Origin: Melampsora larici-populina 98AG31
Lineage: Eukaryota; Basidiomycota; Pucciniomycetes; Pucciniales; Melampsoraceae
Length of the DNA stretch: 64,000 nucleotides
Reading direction: 5' to 3'
Assembly (NCBI RefSeq): GCF_000204055.1
Contig: NW_006768783.1
Span: 434,001 to 498,000, forward strand
Shown: positions 23,873 through 34,840 of the stretch, piece by piece
Layout: every line of letters begins with the position of its first letter
Position numbering within the stretch: the first letter of the stretch is position 1
Notes under the pieces: generated by a model
Databases searched by the model: none
Seen by the model: only the letters and a program-made list of their open reading frames with translations
Told to the model about the DNA's origin: nothing
Program-made: the position numbers and the translations under genes

Positions 23873-24497
23873 ACACTGTAAATATTATACACTATCCCCA
23901 AGGGGAACTGGGAAAATCATGATCATTGTATTGTGTCATCAAAAGATCTGTTACTGCACACCAGAGCCATGACGCCCACACTACATATGTGAAACGAGCT
24001 GAGTAAATTATTAGCTATGATGTACATACAGGTCTGCTAAGCTCCCTGCTCATCTGAATGAATGGATCATAGGTAATACTTTCTGTAATTTTTTCAGTTT
24101 GACAAAAGCATTCCAAAAATTGACTACATACACTGACTCATAGTTTTAGTGTGATTTCATGAACTAAACCACATGTAACACCCTTTCTGTTACTGTTGAA
24201 TGGCTTTCAGAGTATGACATGAGTAGCTACGGAGGTATATGTAGTCAATTTTTGAGACCATTTTTTTGAACTGGAAAAATTTACATGATGTATCACATGT
24301 GATTTACATCTTCAGAAAAGCAGGGAACTGAGCAGACCTGTATGTACATGATAGCTAATAATTTGCTCAGCTTGTTGCACATATGCAGTGGGAGTGTTAT
24401 GGCTCAGGTGTGCAGTGATAGATCTTTTGATGACAAAATACAATAACCATCATTATCCCAGTTCCACTTGGGGAAAGCGTATAATGTTTACAGTGTT
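23873..24497. repeat. Foldback element, ~260-bp arms
   Basis: The arm 23873-24131 (start ACACTGTAAATATTATAC) returns inverted at 24235-24497 around a loop of about 100 bp. Shared blocks include TCATCAAAAGATCT and TGTACATACAGGTCTGCT. No coding frame; it looks like a MITE or foldback transposon. Confidence 0.8.
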
Positions 24498-24524
24498 ATA
24501 CCTTTGTTGCACTGCCAGCATAGA

Positions 24525-24705
24525 TGCCTCGGGTTGAGAAATCCGAGGCATCATCGGAGGCAAATCCTCGGACAGACCTTGTCCGAGGTTTTCGCCCGAG
24601 GTATTCTTTTGCCCTGAGAATTACCTCGGATCAAAACCTCGGGAAGCTTCTGTCCGAGGTTTTGCATCCGAGGATACCTCGGATTTTGTAATCCGAGGTA
24701 AATAT
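24525..24705. repeat. Cluster of CCTCGG / CCGAGG palindromic words
   Basis: About a dozen copies of CCGAGG or CCTCGG lie within 180 bp, often as TCCGAGG...CCTCGGA hairpins. The organisation resembles the TGTAGGCG array but the word is unrelated. Confidence 0.8.
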
Positions 24706-24754
24706 GTTGGCGGTGTTTTAGTGTTATGAATCATCATTTATTTACTTTATTTGT

Positions 24755-25105
24755 ACCAAGATCACTTAAATCTGCACCTTCAAAGCAAGGAGAAATTTAT
24801 TTACGTGTGTTAAAGACAATAAGTCTCTTTGGGAATAATACTTAACAACAGTATTTCTGGTAATAACATAGTTTGTGGACTTTTTGCGCTTAAAATCTGG
24901 GAATAATACTTACAACAGTATTGAGTTATTTCTCTGGTGCCTTTATCTTTTTCTCTGTTATCACAAAGTGGTCAACAAGTGCCCTTGTGCTGTTTTCTTT
25001 GAAGAAGGCAGTCTTTAGGCAACTTCTAATATATTACATGTAGTAGATTATCCCTTCTTAGGTGCTGTAAACCTCTTGTTGAGCTTTAAATACTACACTG
25101 TTGCA
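24755..25105 (+). repeat. LTR-like dispersed repeat, copy A
   Basis: Shares ordered blocks (TTGGGAATAAT, TTTCTCTGGTGCC, TAGTAGATTATCC, then ACTACA near the end) with 46595-46935. The size and the ending suggest a solo LTR, but no internal region or target duplication was confirmed. Divergence between copies is high. Confidence 0.45.
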
Positions 25106-26696
25106 TGTTACAAAAGGTCAAGGTGGACCAGGAAAAGCAACATTGCAGTGACTCTTGTCTGGAAAGAACAAGGGAGAAAAAAACAGACTCCTATCAAAAA
25201 GAAGGAGACTCAGTATTGAAAGAGAATCTTATATACTGAGATCAACTTCAGCAAACTCAGGTGGAAGCATCCTCTTTGAAGTTTGGTTCTTGAAGAATGG
25301 AAAGCATAGCATCAACTGTGTCTGGACTCAGGATGCTCTACTGGACCGAGCTAAAAATACAAAACCCCACAGACTGATTCTCACAGCTTTGGCCTTATGA
25401 TGGGCAGAGCAAGCTACTACTTTGGTATCTTTGAAGTCCGTATTCATCCGGTCACTTCTATTCACGACTTGGTGAATCAGACATTGAAAGAGACCAATTT
25501 AGACACCACAGGACGCCAAAATGGTCCAGCCCGTAGCTTGCTTACATAGAAAATGTGATGAGCCAACACTACCCCAGATTTCAAATTTACCGCTGCGTTT
25601 AGAAAATTGAGAAGACATAGAAAATTATATACAAGGCAGAAAGGGTCAAAAAAATATGGAAAAACAAGGGTTGAATTCTCCTGTGTGTGCCCATCATATT
25701 GCATATTTTTACACATTTTTACGGCATCAGTGTATATCAGGTCAGAAACTCAGTTTATGGCCAAAACTGGCAGTCATGGAGGCATTAACCTTGCAAGACC
25801 AACAAAATTGTCAATTTTGTGTCAAAGTCTGTAATGGCTGCCCATTCTGGAAGCTACATGTTCAATTTACCAGATACACATTTGAATGAGTGGTGTGTGT
25901 CCAAAAATGAATGAGGTACAGCAATCACCGTCCCCATCAGCAAAGCTAAAAGAGCTTCTAAATCTTTTCTGCAAGGGTTTTATTCATCCAGATGAAAATT
26001 GTAGATACAGTCTGTGGCTTTCATATTTTGCAACTGTCAAATGGATTGAAAGAAAATTGTTGTATTTGTGATTGTTCAAAAGTTTCTGCCCAAGCCTGGG
26101 TAGTTTTGGACAATATTTGAGTTTCTGACCAAATACAGCCCAAAATAATTTCTCTTTGGAACATCTTCAAAACTCAAGGTAAAAATATGCAAAAATATGC
26201 AAAATGATGGACATCACAGGCTGATTCAACCATACTTTCTTCAAATTTTTCCAACCTCTCACGCATTTTTGAAAATTTTCTACATCTTTACTTTTCTAAA
26301 CTCCATGGTAAATTATTGATTTGGTGTAGTGCAAGAAAACAACATGTGAGGGCGGAAGAGGGATTGCAGGTGTACACCACAGCTGTATCACTGTTGTTCA
26401 AAGCTTCAGCCCGAGTCTTCAGTTTTTCTAACATGCCACCGTTATGGTATTCTACTGTGTCCTTCACAGGTCTGTATGTCTAAGGAATAGCTGGAGGCAT
26501 GGGAACTGGATGTCTGAGGAATATCAAGAGGCTCAGGTAGTTCTGACCAATCACTTGTAGCATCTCTCAGTCTTTTCTGAGTGGAATACTCAGCAATGAA
26601 ACCGACTCAGAGTAAAGTTGGAACAAACTGGGAACAAACTTGAAATATCTGCCCTTCTTCACATCAAGAACGTATGTGGTGGACGCAGTGATTGTG
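25106..26696. other. No gene recognised
   Basis: Only short frames (longest under 95 codons) without family features. Perhaps degraded repeat DNA. Confidence 0.45.
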
Positions 26697-26798
26697 GAAG
26701 ACAATTTATGCCTCTGCTTGGTGTGAAATGAAAAAGAGTGAAAACCAAAGCAAGTGAAAACAAAGAGGAAAAAACACAGACACTGATTTTGGGTGATG

Positions 26799-27119
26799 CT
26801 AACATGTTTTTGGTGCTTCAGAAGGATCAAAAGAATCTGCATCTACGCCATACAGTGAGTATGGGAGGGACACCCTTATTAATTGACACCAGAATGAGAA
26901 TCTGTTGAAACTCAAAAGACCTCCTTTGTCTTGGTTGTGATTAGGCAGAGAGAACTTCTTCTCATGCACAAGTGCTACATCCTTTGTGGCAAGAGGAACT
27001 GAGAAGAAAAACAAGTAGAATGAAAATAAATACAATGAAGGCAAAGAAGTAAACAACCATGTATTGGGATGAGTTGCTGATGTGAATATTTCCTGAATTG
27101 ATTGGAGTAGGTTTGACAT
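26799..27119 (-). CDS. Hypothetical 106-aa protein with hydrophobic segment (left copy)
   Basis: ATG start, MSNLLQSIQEIFTSATHPN. One strongly hydrophobic stretch rich in Phe/Tyr/Leu lies at about residues 27-44, followed by a hydrophilic tail. A same-length frame with few changes is kept in the other duplicate at 52044-52364. It lies downstream of the secreted-protein gene on the same strand. Nucleotide identity across the pair is uniformly high, so conservation of the frame may be passive. I do not recognise it. Confidence 0.35.
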   Translation of the reverse strand: MSNLLQSIQEIFTSATHPNTWLFTSLPSLYLFSFYLFFFSVPLATKDVALVHEKKFSLPNHNQDKGGLLSFNRFSFWCQLIRVSLPYSLYGVDADSFDPSEAPKTC

Positions 27120-27234
27120 GAGGTCAAGCTTGAATTGAAAACATTACTAGAATAATCAGGGGGGAACTTGATTCACCCCAGGAAACAAAGATAACTTATT
27201 AGCATGGTGTATCACAGCTAGCTAAACAGCAAGC

Positions 27235-30200
27235 ATTCAGACCAACCCCCGACCCGCAGCGCACTTCACTGCGCTAAAATAGCGGCTGCGCTGAGGACCA
27301 GCGCACCTAAATTCCCCAAAAGAGCCACTGCGCCAGCGCGCACCACAGGGGCAGGCATAGTGATCACCCACTGCGCCGTTTCGCAGTGCAGTGCACCGCC
27401 TTTTGCGCAGTGTGCCCTTCACTGCGCATCCTGTGGTAGGTCCGCGCGGATATAAATCCCAACCTACTAATTTGTACGAAGGGGGCCAATTCCCCTTGCG
27501 TACTACTACTACTACCACCAACCAATCCAATCCGAAGCGACATGATTGTCATGTATGACGCAAGATCAGTCATCTGGTGTCATAGTCTTTCTCAATCGTC
27601 CATGGACTTTAGTATATTCATCGTCGATAATGGCCTTTGCCGAGCATCCTCACCCCTGGATTCTTGTTTTAGCTCGATCATATTCCGATCAACCAAGGCT
27701 TACAACTCAGTCTCAGATTCTGATCCGACCATCCTACTTCATTCACACTGCCTTCAAGTGTTGTTTAAATCTATCCCACTCTACATTTTCAATAATCTTC
27801 ACTTTTTAAATTGTTATTTTACTTCATACTTCGACTTCCAAGTCTATACATTGCTCAAAAAAATTATTAGTATTACTATTATGGGCAAATCTAATCCAAA
27901 GTTAAGATCTTCAACCACTCAGAAACAATCCGAGTCTCAGACTCAGCCTACTACATCATCCACCAGGCCAGCTTCTTCTCGTCAACGTACTACTCAGGCA
28001 GTGATCTTAGATTCAGGTGAAGAAATTGAAGAACAAAACAATCAGAACTTTCAAACTGAGGATGAAGGTGAAGGAAGCGTAGATGATCAGGAGAAGTCAA
28101 ATGAAGACTCGTTTGATAGTAATGTCTCCCCTGCTGATGGTAAGCACAATTGAAAAGCTGTCAAGAAATCGGTTAAAAAGAAGATGCCAGTGGTTTCGAA
28201 GCGCAAGAAAGTAAGTTCAACTTACACTCCAATTACATTAATGATGTTTGATTGCTAATGGACCTCTACTCTATATTACCTTCCAAGGCTAAGAACTTCA
28301 AATTACCTCAAAACATAAACCCTGATCAAGACTCTGATATTGAAACACCTCGTTCAACCGTCGATACCGAGGTTGACCAATTTGACGGAGTGAAAGAATA
28401 CTTTTCCGATATGTACACCAAAGAAGTGGTATGCCTCACTTTTCATTTATGTTTCTTATTTTTTTGTTTTAGATTTCATGAATTTGTTTCAATTATCACC
28501 AAACTGACATTTTTCAACCACCACTAACAGAAAGACGGCGAAATCGCCTTGTATCGCGACTGCTTATGGTGTAAAAAACCTTACAAGATCGGTAAGAAGA
28601 GCCAGTGGAATCTAAAAGGCCACTGTGATGGTGACGTTGGTCGGCAAGAATGTGAAGGACGGCTCAAGGCGATCGCCGCTGGTGCTAATCTCCCTCCAAC
28701 GTGGAAAACGAGGCAAGCTGCAAAAGTTGCCGCAGAAGAAGCCGAGAAGTATCAACACGAGAAAGCCGGCATCGAATCTTTCTTGAACTTACCCAAGTTT
28801 ACGGTTGGTCTCTTCAACATGATCCTCGTCCTATGGCTTCTTCGAAATTCGATCCCATGGCTACACATGGAAGACCCTTATCTACAGGCCGCATTTTCTC
28901 TATGTAATCCAAACGCAACACTTTGGTCGGCGTCGTGGTCGGCTCGTCGGGCAACGCAGTACTTTGAAGAGTTTCGAACCAAGTTGGTTCACACCCTTCA
29001 GGTAAACTTTTGATATCTATCTCTTTCATATCAATATATGAAAGAGATTTCTAAGTACTGATCATTGGATTTTGTCCACAGGCCCTCAACTCGAAGATTT
29101 GTGTCATACACGACGTATGGACCACCAAAGGAGGGAAACGAGCTTTTATCGGGGTTGCGGTTTCTTACATAGACAAAGACTGGCACTTGCATGTCACTCA
29201 CCTGACATTGAAGCTAATCGCATGGAATCATTACGGCGCGTTACTAGCTCGGCCTGTAGGAAAGTTTCTGATTCGACATGGTCTTCATAAAAAGATAGGT
29301 TTCCATATCTTTTTCTTTTATCTTTTCCTTACTCAAATTTAACAATAATTGAACTAATTTCAGGTTTTCCTTAATTATACATGATAGCGCAGACCACGGA
29401 CTCAGGATCAAGCAACCCCATTTTAGCAAAAGAACTTCAAAAGATGTTCATGGATTGCGATGACCCAATCTTCTGGGACTCATCACGGAATCAAATACAA
29501 TGCTACTGCCACAAGCTAGCTTTGCCAGTCAAAGCCAGACTGGAAACAATTGGATTAGGTGATCATGGTAGAACGAAACCAACGATTCCATCTGGAAAAA
29601 GGCTTCGTCTACTCCTTCCTGACGATCATCTCCCTGCCCCGAAGATCGTGATGGATGATGGCACCGTAGTAGATGAAGATGGCGACATGTTAGAAAATGG
29701 CGATAGTGAAAGTGAGGAGGGTGTGCAAGTTGAAGCAGGCAAGGATATCGAAGCCAGCGATGATTCCGAAGATGATGAGACGGCACCCGACTACAAGCTC
29801 CAGAAGCCAGATGCAGCTCTCTTACCTCGGGCAGTAACAAAAGTAAGTTCACTTGATCCTCTCACCACAAACACAAAATGATTCATTAACTGATTTGTTG
29901 ATTGCTGAAGGTACGAAGAATCAATAAATTGATCACTTCCAGTGCACCACGACTTAATCATTTCAAGACTTGTGCAACTCAGCTGGGATATGTAGGTGCA
30001 GGTCTGATTGCTGCGCATGGACAACGGTGGAACATATGGTTAGACGCCCAAACTCGCTTGTGCAAAGCGAAATCAGTAAGTATTATTGAGTTTTTTTTAT
30101 TTGGCTATATATTGATATATTGTTTGGTATCTAGATGATTAATTTCATGATCAATGAAGATCAGGAGGGCTTCTATGAAGGTATTACTATTACTCCTGAT

Positions 30201-31531
30201 GAATGGAAGGCTATCGAGGCTTTGAATGAAGTTTTGGGTGTGAGTATTTTTGTTTTCATCAACATTTTCAAAAGTAATCTTTCTCTGATTTTGCCCTTAT
30301 CTCTCTTTCAAATTGTTCATTTTGCAGTGCTTTCTACGATTGACAAAGAAAATGGAAGGCGACGGGCCAACCGGTGCATCTGTTCTGTTTCAATACTCAG
30401 GTTTGATATTGGTTCTTGTCAACATCAAACAAACAACGCCGCATCAAGGCTTATCCGACATGATCGGTGGAATGATCAACCAGCTTCGTGAATACCAAAC
30501 CGAGTCACTTCACTGTGACCCTATTGTGATGGCCACGATTCTCAATCCGAGACTTCGACTCGAATACTTCAAAAATAAGTATTCCGATTACGCGGCTCGC
30601 GCTGAGGACTTATTCCGCCAGACTTTTTCTCAGTACGAGAAAAATAATCCACTATCTGCATTGAAGACTACCCCTGAGGCCAACCATGAAACTGATCGGC
30701 CTTTCGATCCACTTGACGAAACCAACGTTTTTGGCACTTCGGCTACGGTAGTTTTATCAAGTGATGACGAACTTAATCAGTACTTCTTGGGCATGCATCC
30801 ATGCGAGAGTGACATGGATATCCTGGATTGGTGGCGAGTAAGTATAAATTTAATGCACTGCCACCTCTTTTCTTTATGTAGCATGGCTGACTTCATCATC
30901 TACCGCAGCGCAATCAAATGTGATTTCCCAAAATTGCCAAGCTGGCTCGTGATTTTTTGGCATGTGTAGGATCTTCTTGCGCAGTTGAAAGGACCTTTTC
31001 AACTGCGGAAATCGTATGTTCCAATCGATGTGGTGGTTTAACTTCAAGATCGATTGAGCGAGCTGTTGGGGTCTGTCAATGGCTCAAACAGAAGTTTGTC
31101 CCAGATGGTGAGCTCGGAAAGGCAGTTGCAGCTGTGGAACAGCTGATTGCAGGTCTGAAGAAGAAGAAAAAGGTAGCAAATGTGTAGATTATTTAATCTA
31201 CTTTCATTTTTCATTATCATTGTCTCTCAGATTTTTTTTTTTATATTTCGCTCTGATTATCTCCTACAACAAGTTTTGTACAAGTATTGTGTGTGCTTTC
31301 TCATGGGTATACTTGTTCCCATTTTTTTTCCCTCGTAATAAAAACAAACCGCACTTTTTCTCCCCTGCGCTGCGCTGTACTGCGCTGTCGACAGCGCTAG
31401 GGAGCTCCTTCTTTTCAACCACTGCGCGGCTTCCGCTGCGCTGCGCAGTGTTCAGTGCCCCTTCAACAAGCCCAGCGCAATTTTTGCGTAAAGTGCGCTG
31501 CACTGCGCTGGGGACAGGGGTTGATTCAGAC
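27235..31531 (+). mobile_element. hAT transposon, copy 2 (complete, perfect 8-bp target duplication)
   Basis: Element 27243-31523 (4281 bp) with ends CAACCCCCGACC and its inverted counterpart GGACAGGGGTTG. Both flanks are ATTCAGAC (27235-27242 and 31524-31531). Subterminal zones are rich in CAGCGCA/TGCGCTG words. The pre-insertion sequence is preserved in the inverted duplicate near 51925-51935 (GTCTGACTGCT). This makes the boundaries unusually secure. Confidence 0.95.
27881..31187 (+). pseudogene. hAT transposase gene, copy 2 (nonsense codons)
   Basis: Start ATG at 27881 (MGKSNPKLRSSTTQKQ). Exons: 27881-~28210, 28289-~28428, 28531-29001, 29082-29298, 29388-29842, 29911-30075, 30135-30237, 30329-30837, 30909-31187. 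A BED-like finger (CLWCKKPYKIG) is followed by the catalytic-region motifs HDVWTTKG and QTTDSGSSN, then the dimerisation region with CAVERTFSTAE. In-frame TGA codons lie at 28151-28153 (after PADGKHN) and 30921-30923 (before the dimerisation domain). It is related to hAT copies 1 and 3 but clearly more distant from each. Likely inactive; the ends could still be moved by an active transposase. Confidence 0.85.
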
Positions 31532-31594
31532 GAGAAAACCCACTTATAATTCCCTTCAAATAAGGGTGCCAAGGATTTTGTCTGACTCTGGCCC

Positions 31595-31918
31595 TTATGA
31601 ATGGTCATAACAAAAACCAGAATCACGATGTTCATCGTGGGGGGGGCAACCTTTGTCCCTACTGTCTGTCCTGTGACACAGAGAACAAGCTCTTTCCACC
31701 ACTCTTCTTTCTCCAGAACACGCGTAACCAGTTCTTTCTCCACATCCACTCCGACGACATACATAGTCATACAAACAAGCCCATGTTTCTTCGCTCTCGT
31801 CAGCGCAGGCAACTCCCCCACAGAGTTTACAATTTGTCGTAATGCAGCCCACTTGTGCTATTATAAGTAGAAGAAATGCTGTGAAGATGATGAAAGTGGA
31901 TGCTGATTGTAATTTCAT
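31595..31918 (-). CDS. Small secreted cysteine-rich protein (candidate effector), left copy
   Basis: A single-exon frame of 107 residues. The N-terminus MKLQSASTFIIFTAFLLL is a clear signal peptide, with cleavage probably near residue 25. The mature chain of about 82 residues has 11 cysteines in a fixed pattern also found in the paralog at 51537-51857. It ends with a conserved block YDHS. No known enzyme motif. Small size, secretion and paired cysteines fit a rust candidate effector; that role is inferred. The two mature chains differ at 32 of 82 codons by replacement and at only 4 by silent change. Signal peptide and flanks are nearly identical. Confidence 0.8.
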   Translation of the reverse strand: MKLQSASTFIIFTAFLLLIIAQVGCITTNCKLCGGVACADESEETWACLYDYVCRRSGCGERTGYACSGERRVVERACSLCHRTDSRDKGCPPHDEHRDSGFCYDHS

Positions 31919-32039
31919 ACTGATGGGACAAAGAACTTTTGACCTTCTTTTTGGAATTTGTTCAGAGGTTCAGTGCTAAATTGATGGGTCGCAATATGAT
32001 GATGACCAAAGGGAGGAGTCTTGAATAAGAGAGAGAGCT

Positions 32040-32560
32040 TATATACCTTCTATGACCACAATTTTTGTGGCAAATTTGTGGTTTAGCTTGGTGGCCAAGT
32101 TGCGGTTTTGTATACAGCTGACTTGGACTTTTCAGTGGCAAGTTTCCAGAAGTAGGCATCAGTGTGATTTGATAATCAAACCTGCTCCATGAACCCAGCT
32201 TATGTAATTATGACCAAGTTTTGGTTCAGATTAGTTGCCAAAATATGGCTGACACCGCACAGCTGGTTGATCAATCCGTCAAAGTTTGTCAGAAGTGAGG
32301 GCCAGGATACCCAAACCCGCATCATCAAGCTCATCTTATGTAATTATGACCAAGTTGTGGTACGGATTTGTGGCTGAAACGTGCGACAGATTGCACACCT
32401 GGTTTATCAATCTGTGGCAATTTTTCAGAAGAAGGGATAAGGTTTTATTTGATAACTGGGCCTGCATCATGAAACTCAGCTCATGTAATTATGGCCAAGA
32501 TGTGGTTGAACATGGTGGCCAAGATGTGGTTTGGATTGCACATGACTTGGATGTATGACA
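32040..32560 (-). repeat. Degenerate repeats upstream of the secreted-protein gene (left copy)
   Basis: Multiple variants of AACCACAACTTGGCCA (here seen as TGGCCAAGTTGTGGTT) and of CATAATTACATAAG recur. They form three degenerate units of about 130-150 bp. The same set occurs at 50890-51385. They lie in the promoter-side region of the gene at 31918. Confidence 0.75.
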
Positions 32561-33375
32561 TTTCCATCCTTCAGGCTATAGGTGGTCAATCAAATTTGGG
32601 TCTTTGTTGTAAATCAATCTACCCCACAGATGTTTTGTTCTTGAATATACTCTGTTTGTGCTTGGATAGATTGAGGTTCAGGTTGATATGAACCAAGGGG
32701 CTATAGTGGGTCCCAATCAAGTGCAATCACTAGATTGTAATTGGGATGTTTTTGCTGGGAGGGTTTTCCTCTCTGAATCAAATTTGAGGCAGCTGTGTAG
32801 TTTTTTTTGCATAACACAAAGGGGGTTCATCCATGTGTTGTAATATTTCAGATCTGGAAATCTGTGTGATGTATTGATCTAGCCCTTTCTTCTGAAGTTC
32901 AGTTTGGACAATTGAACCACCTGTGTTTTGCACATTCTTGACCAATTATGAAATTACACCTTCAAGATGGTACTCAGAATCTGATCAGGCTCAAATCAAA
33001 GTCCAAGGCTCTTGCCAGTCCATTTTTACATAGACTTTTTGTGATTATCCAGCTGGATACAAATGCCAAGAACTTATTGTATGTTTATAGTCAAAGATCA
33101 TACAATATTTGAGAGTTCTGTGTATACAGTAGATCTATAGATTGAAGTCATTATTGCAGAAATATCTGGAAGAAACAACATTTCACCTAAGCCAACCTCA
33201 ATGTAAGATTTGTTTCAGTATATTCCATATAAAGGATGAAATCAAAGATTTTTCAAAATTGAGTGATGGTCTGTGCGCCTGGCAGTAAAGTTCAGATTGA
33301 CTGTGCAGTCTGTCAAACTTGCACACCACATCAAATATAAATTCATACATATCCCCAAGGTATAATTGGCCCTCA

Positions 33376-34020
33376 CAGCCAGCATATTTGGCTCCGTTGG
33401 AACCAAATCATCACTTGTCATGTTTCTTTATTTCATTTCTATGTTTCTGATATCTACATTTACAATGCGCGCGTCTTATATTCACAAGTCAACACAATGT
33501 AATTTGTTTCATGTTTTTACCCACAACCTTTTGTTCAGATAAACCTAACCACTCTTTGTATCGCTGATGTTAGCTTATCAATTCCTGATCTGAGGAAGTT
33601 TTTCTTCTTTATTCATTATTAAACTTCCTCAACATCAACACATCATCATCACACTAATCTCTCCGGATCCAATCTATCCTCCTAGACTATTGACTGATCC
33701 TTGTGTTGCTTTTGATCTGATCAGGTATGAACTTACATTTGTTGTTATTGTTTTCTCTATTTGTTTTGGTTTGATTAGATAAAAGAAATTTATTCATTAT
33801 TAAACTTCCTCAACATCAACACATCATCATCACACTAATCTCCACCTGCGTCTACTAGACGCTTCGGATATTATCCGTTGAAAAACGTGTATTTCCTATC
33901 CGATATTGTCCGGGATGCCCCCTACCGACGCGCCGACGCCCCCGACGCGTCGGATCAAAGAGTCAGCTCCAATGTAGATAAAGAACAAGCTGGACACACG
34001 TGTTGATCTACTACCATGTG
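33376..34020. repeat. Repeat-derived DNA with a 54-bp direct repeat
   Basis: TTATTCATTATTAAACTTCC and the following bases (54 bp) occur at about 33609 and again at 33791. The first copy also forms a hairpin with AGGAAGTTT just upstream. A GC-rich patch with CCGACGCG...CGCGTCGG follows near 33930-33955. No gene. Confidence 0.6.
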
Positions 34021-34074
34021 TATACCATTTTGTATGAAAAACATTTGGTATAATCACGGCAGTGGAAATTCAAT

Positions 34075-34840
34075 TCACCCAAACGTGATGCAAATCACTC
34101 AAGTGTGATTTCAATTCACCCGAGTGTGATTTCAATTCACATGTGCAGGAAATATTTTTAACAAATCCCACAGTCACAATTATAAATCACACAAGTGTGA
34201 TTATATATGTGATTTACCAATATATGAAAAGTGTAATCACTATTCACACTTGGGTGAACCCATTCACCCCGATGTGATATTGAATTTCACATGTGGAAAT
34301 ACTTTCACCGGGGCACTTATCAGTATGATCAACAGCTAGTCTGACCTTGAATCCCATGATGGTGATTACCAATATCAGAAGGGTGCTTAAAATTCACACT
34401 TGGGTGAACCCATTCACCCCGATGTGATATCGAATTTCATATGTGGAAATACTTTCACCGGGGCACTTATCAGTATGATCAACAGCTAGTCTGACCTTGA
34501 ATCCCATGATGGTGGTTACCAATATCAGAAGGGTGATTAACAATCACACTCGGGTGAATCCATTCAACTCAATGACTACATGTGTTTTACCAATTCGTGG
34601 AGTGATCAAGCCACGTGAGGTCAAATCATTCACCTCAGGGTGAATCATGATGTCAAATTCATTCACCCTGAGGTGATTCTATACAAGAGGTGAATTGATT
34701 CACCTCAGGGTGAAATGAGGTGAATTCATTCACCTTAGGGTGAACTATGATGTCGAATTCATTCACCCTGAGGTGATTCTATTCACCCTTGTGTTATACG
34801 CTTTCACATCAGGGTGAATGAATTCACCCTGATGTGACAT
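34075..34840. repeat. TTCACC / GGTGAA array with a 150-bp tandem duplication
   Basis: Tens of copies of TTCACC, GGTGAA and GGTGATT-type words lie within about 770 bp. Many are foldbacks such as TTCACCCTGAGGTGA. Inside the array a 150-bp unit starting ATTCACACTTGGGTGAACCC is duplicated in tandem at 34242-34391 and 34392-34541 with few differences. No coding frame. Confidence 0.85.

Larger units (their letters stand above)
26697..33375 (-). repeat. 2.4-kb duplicated segment, left copy (inverted, split by hAT copy 2)
   Basis: Reading on the minus strand, 33375-31532 plus 27242-26697 matches 50088-52473 in order and length (about 2.39 kb each). The limits are the shared GGGCCAATTATACC start and the shared GTCTTCCACAAT end. 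The hAT element at 27243-31523 splits this copy. The segment contains a degenerate-repeat upstream region, a secreted cysteine-rich protein gene and a second conserved frame. Confidence 0.85.

Noticed and set aside
27364..27573. Cysteine/arginine-rich frames at hAT ends
   Set aside because: They result from GCGCTG-rich subterminal repeats rather than coding sequence.
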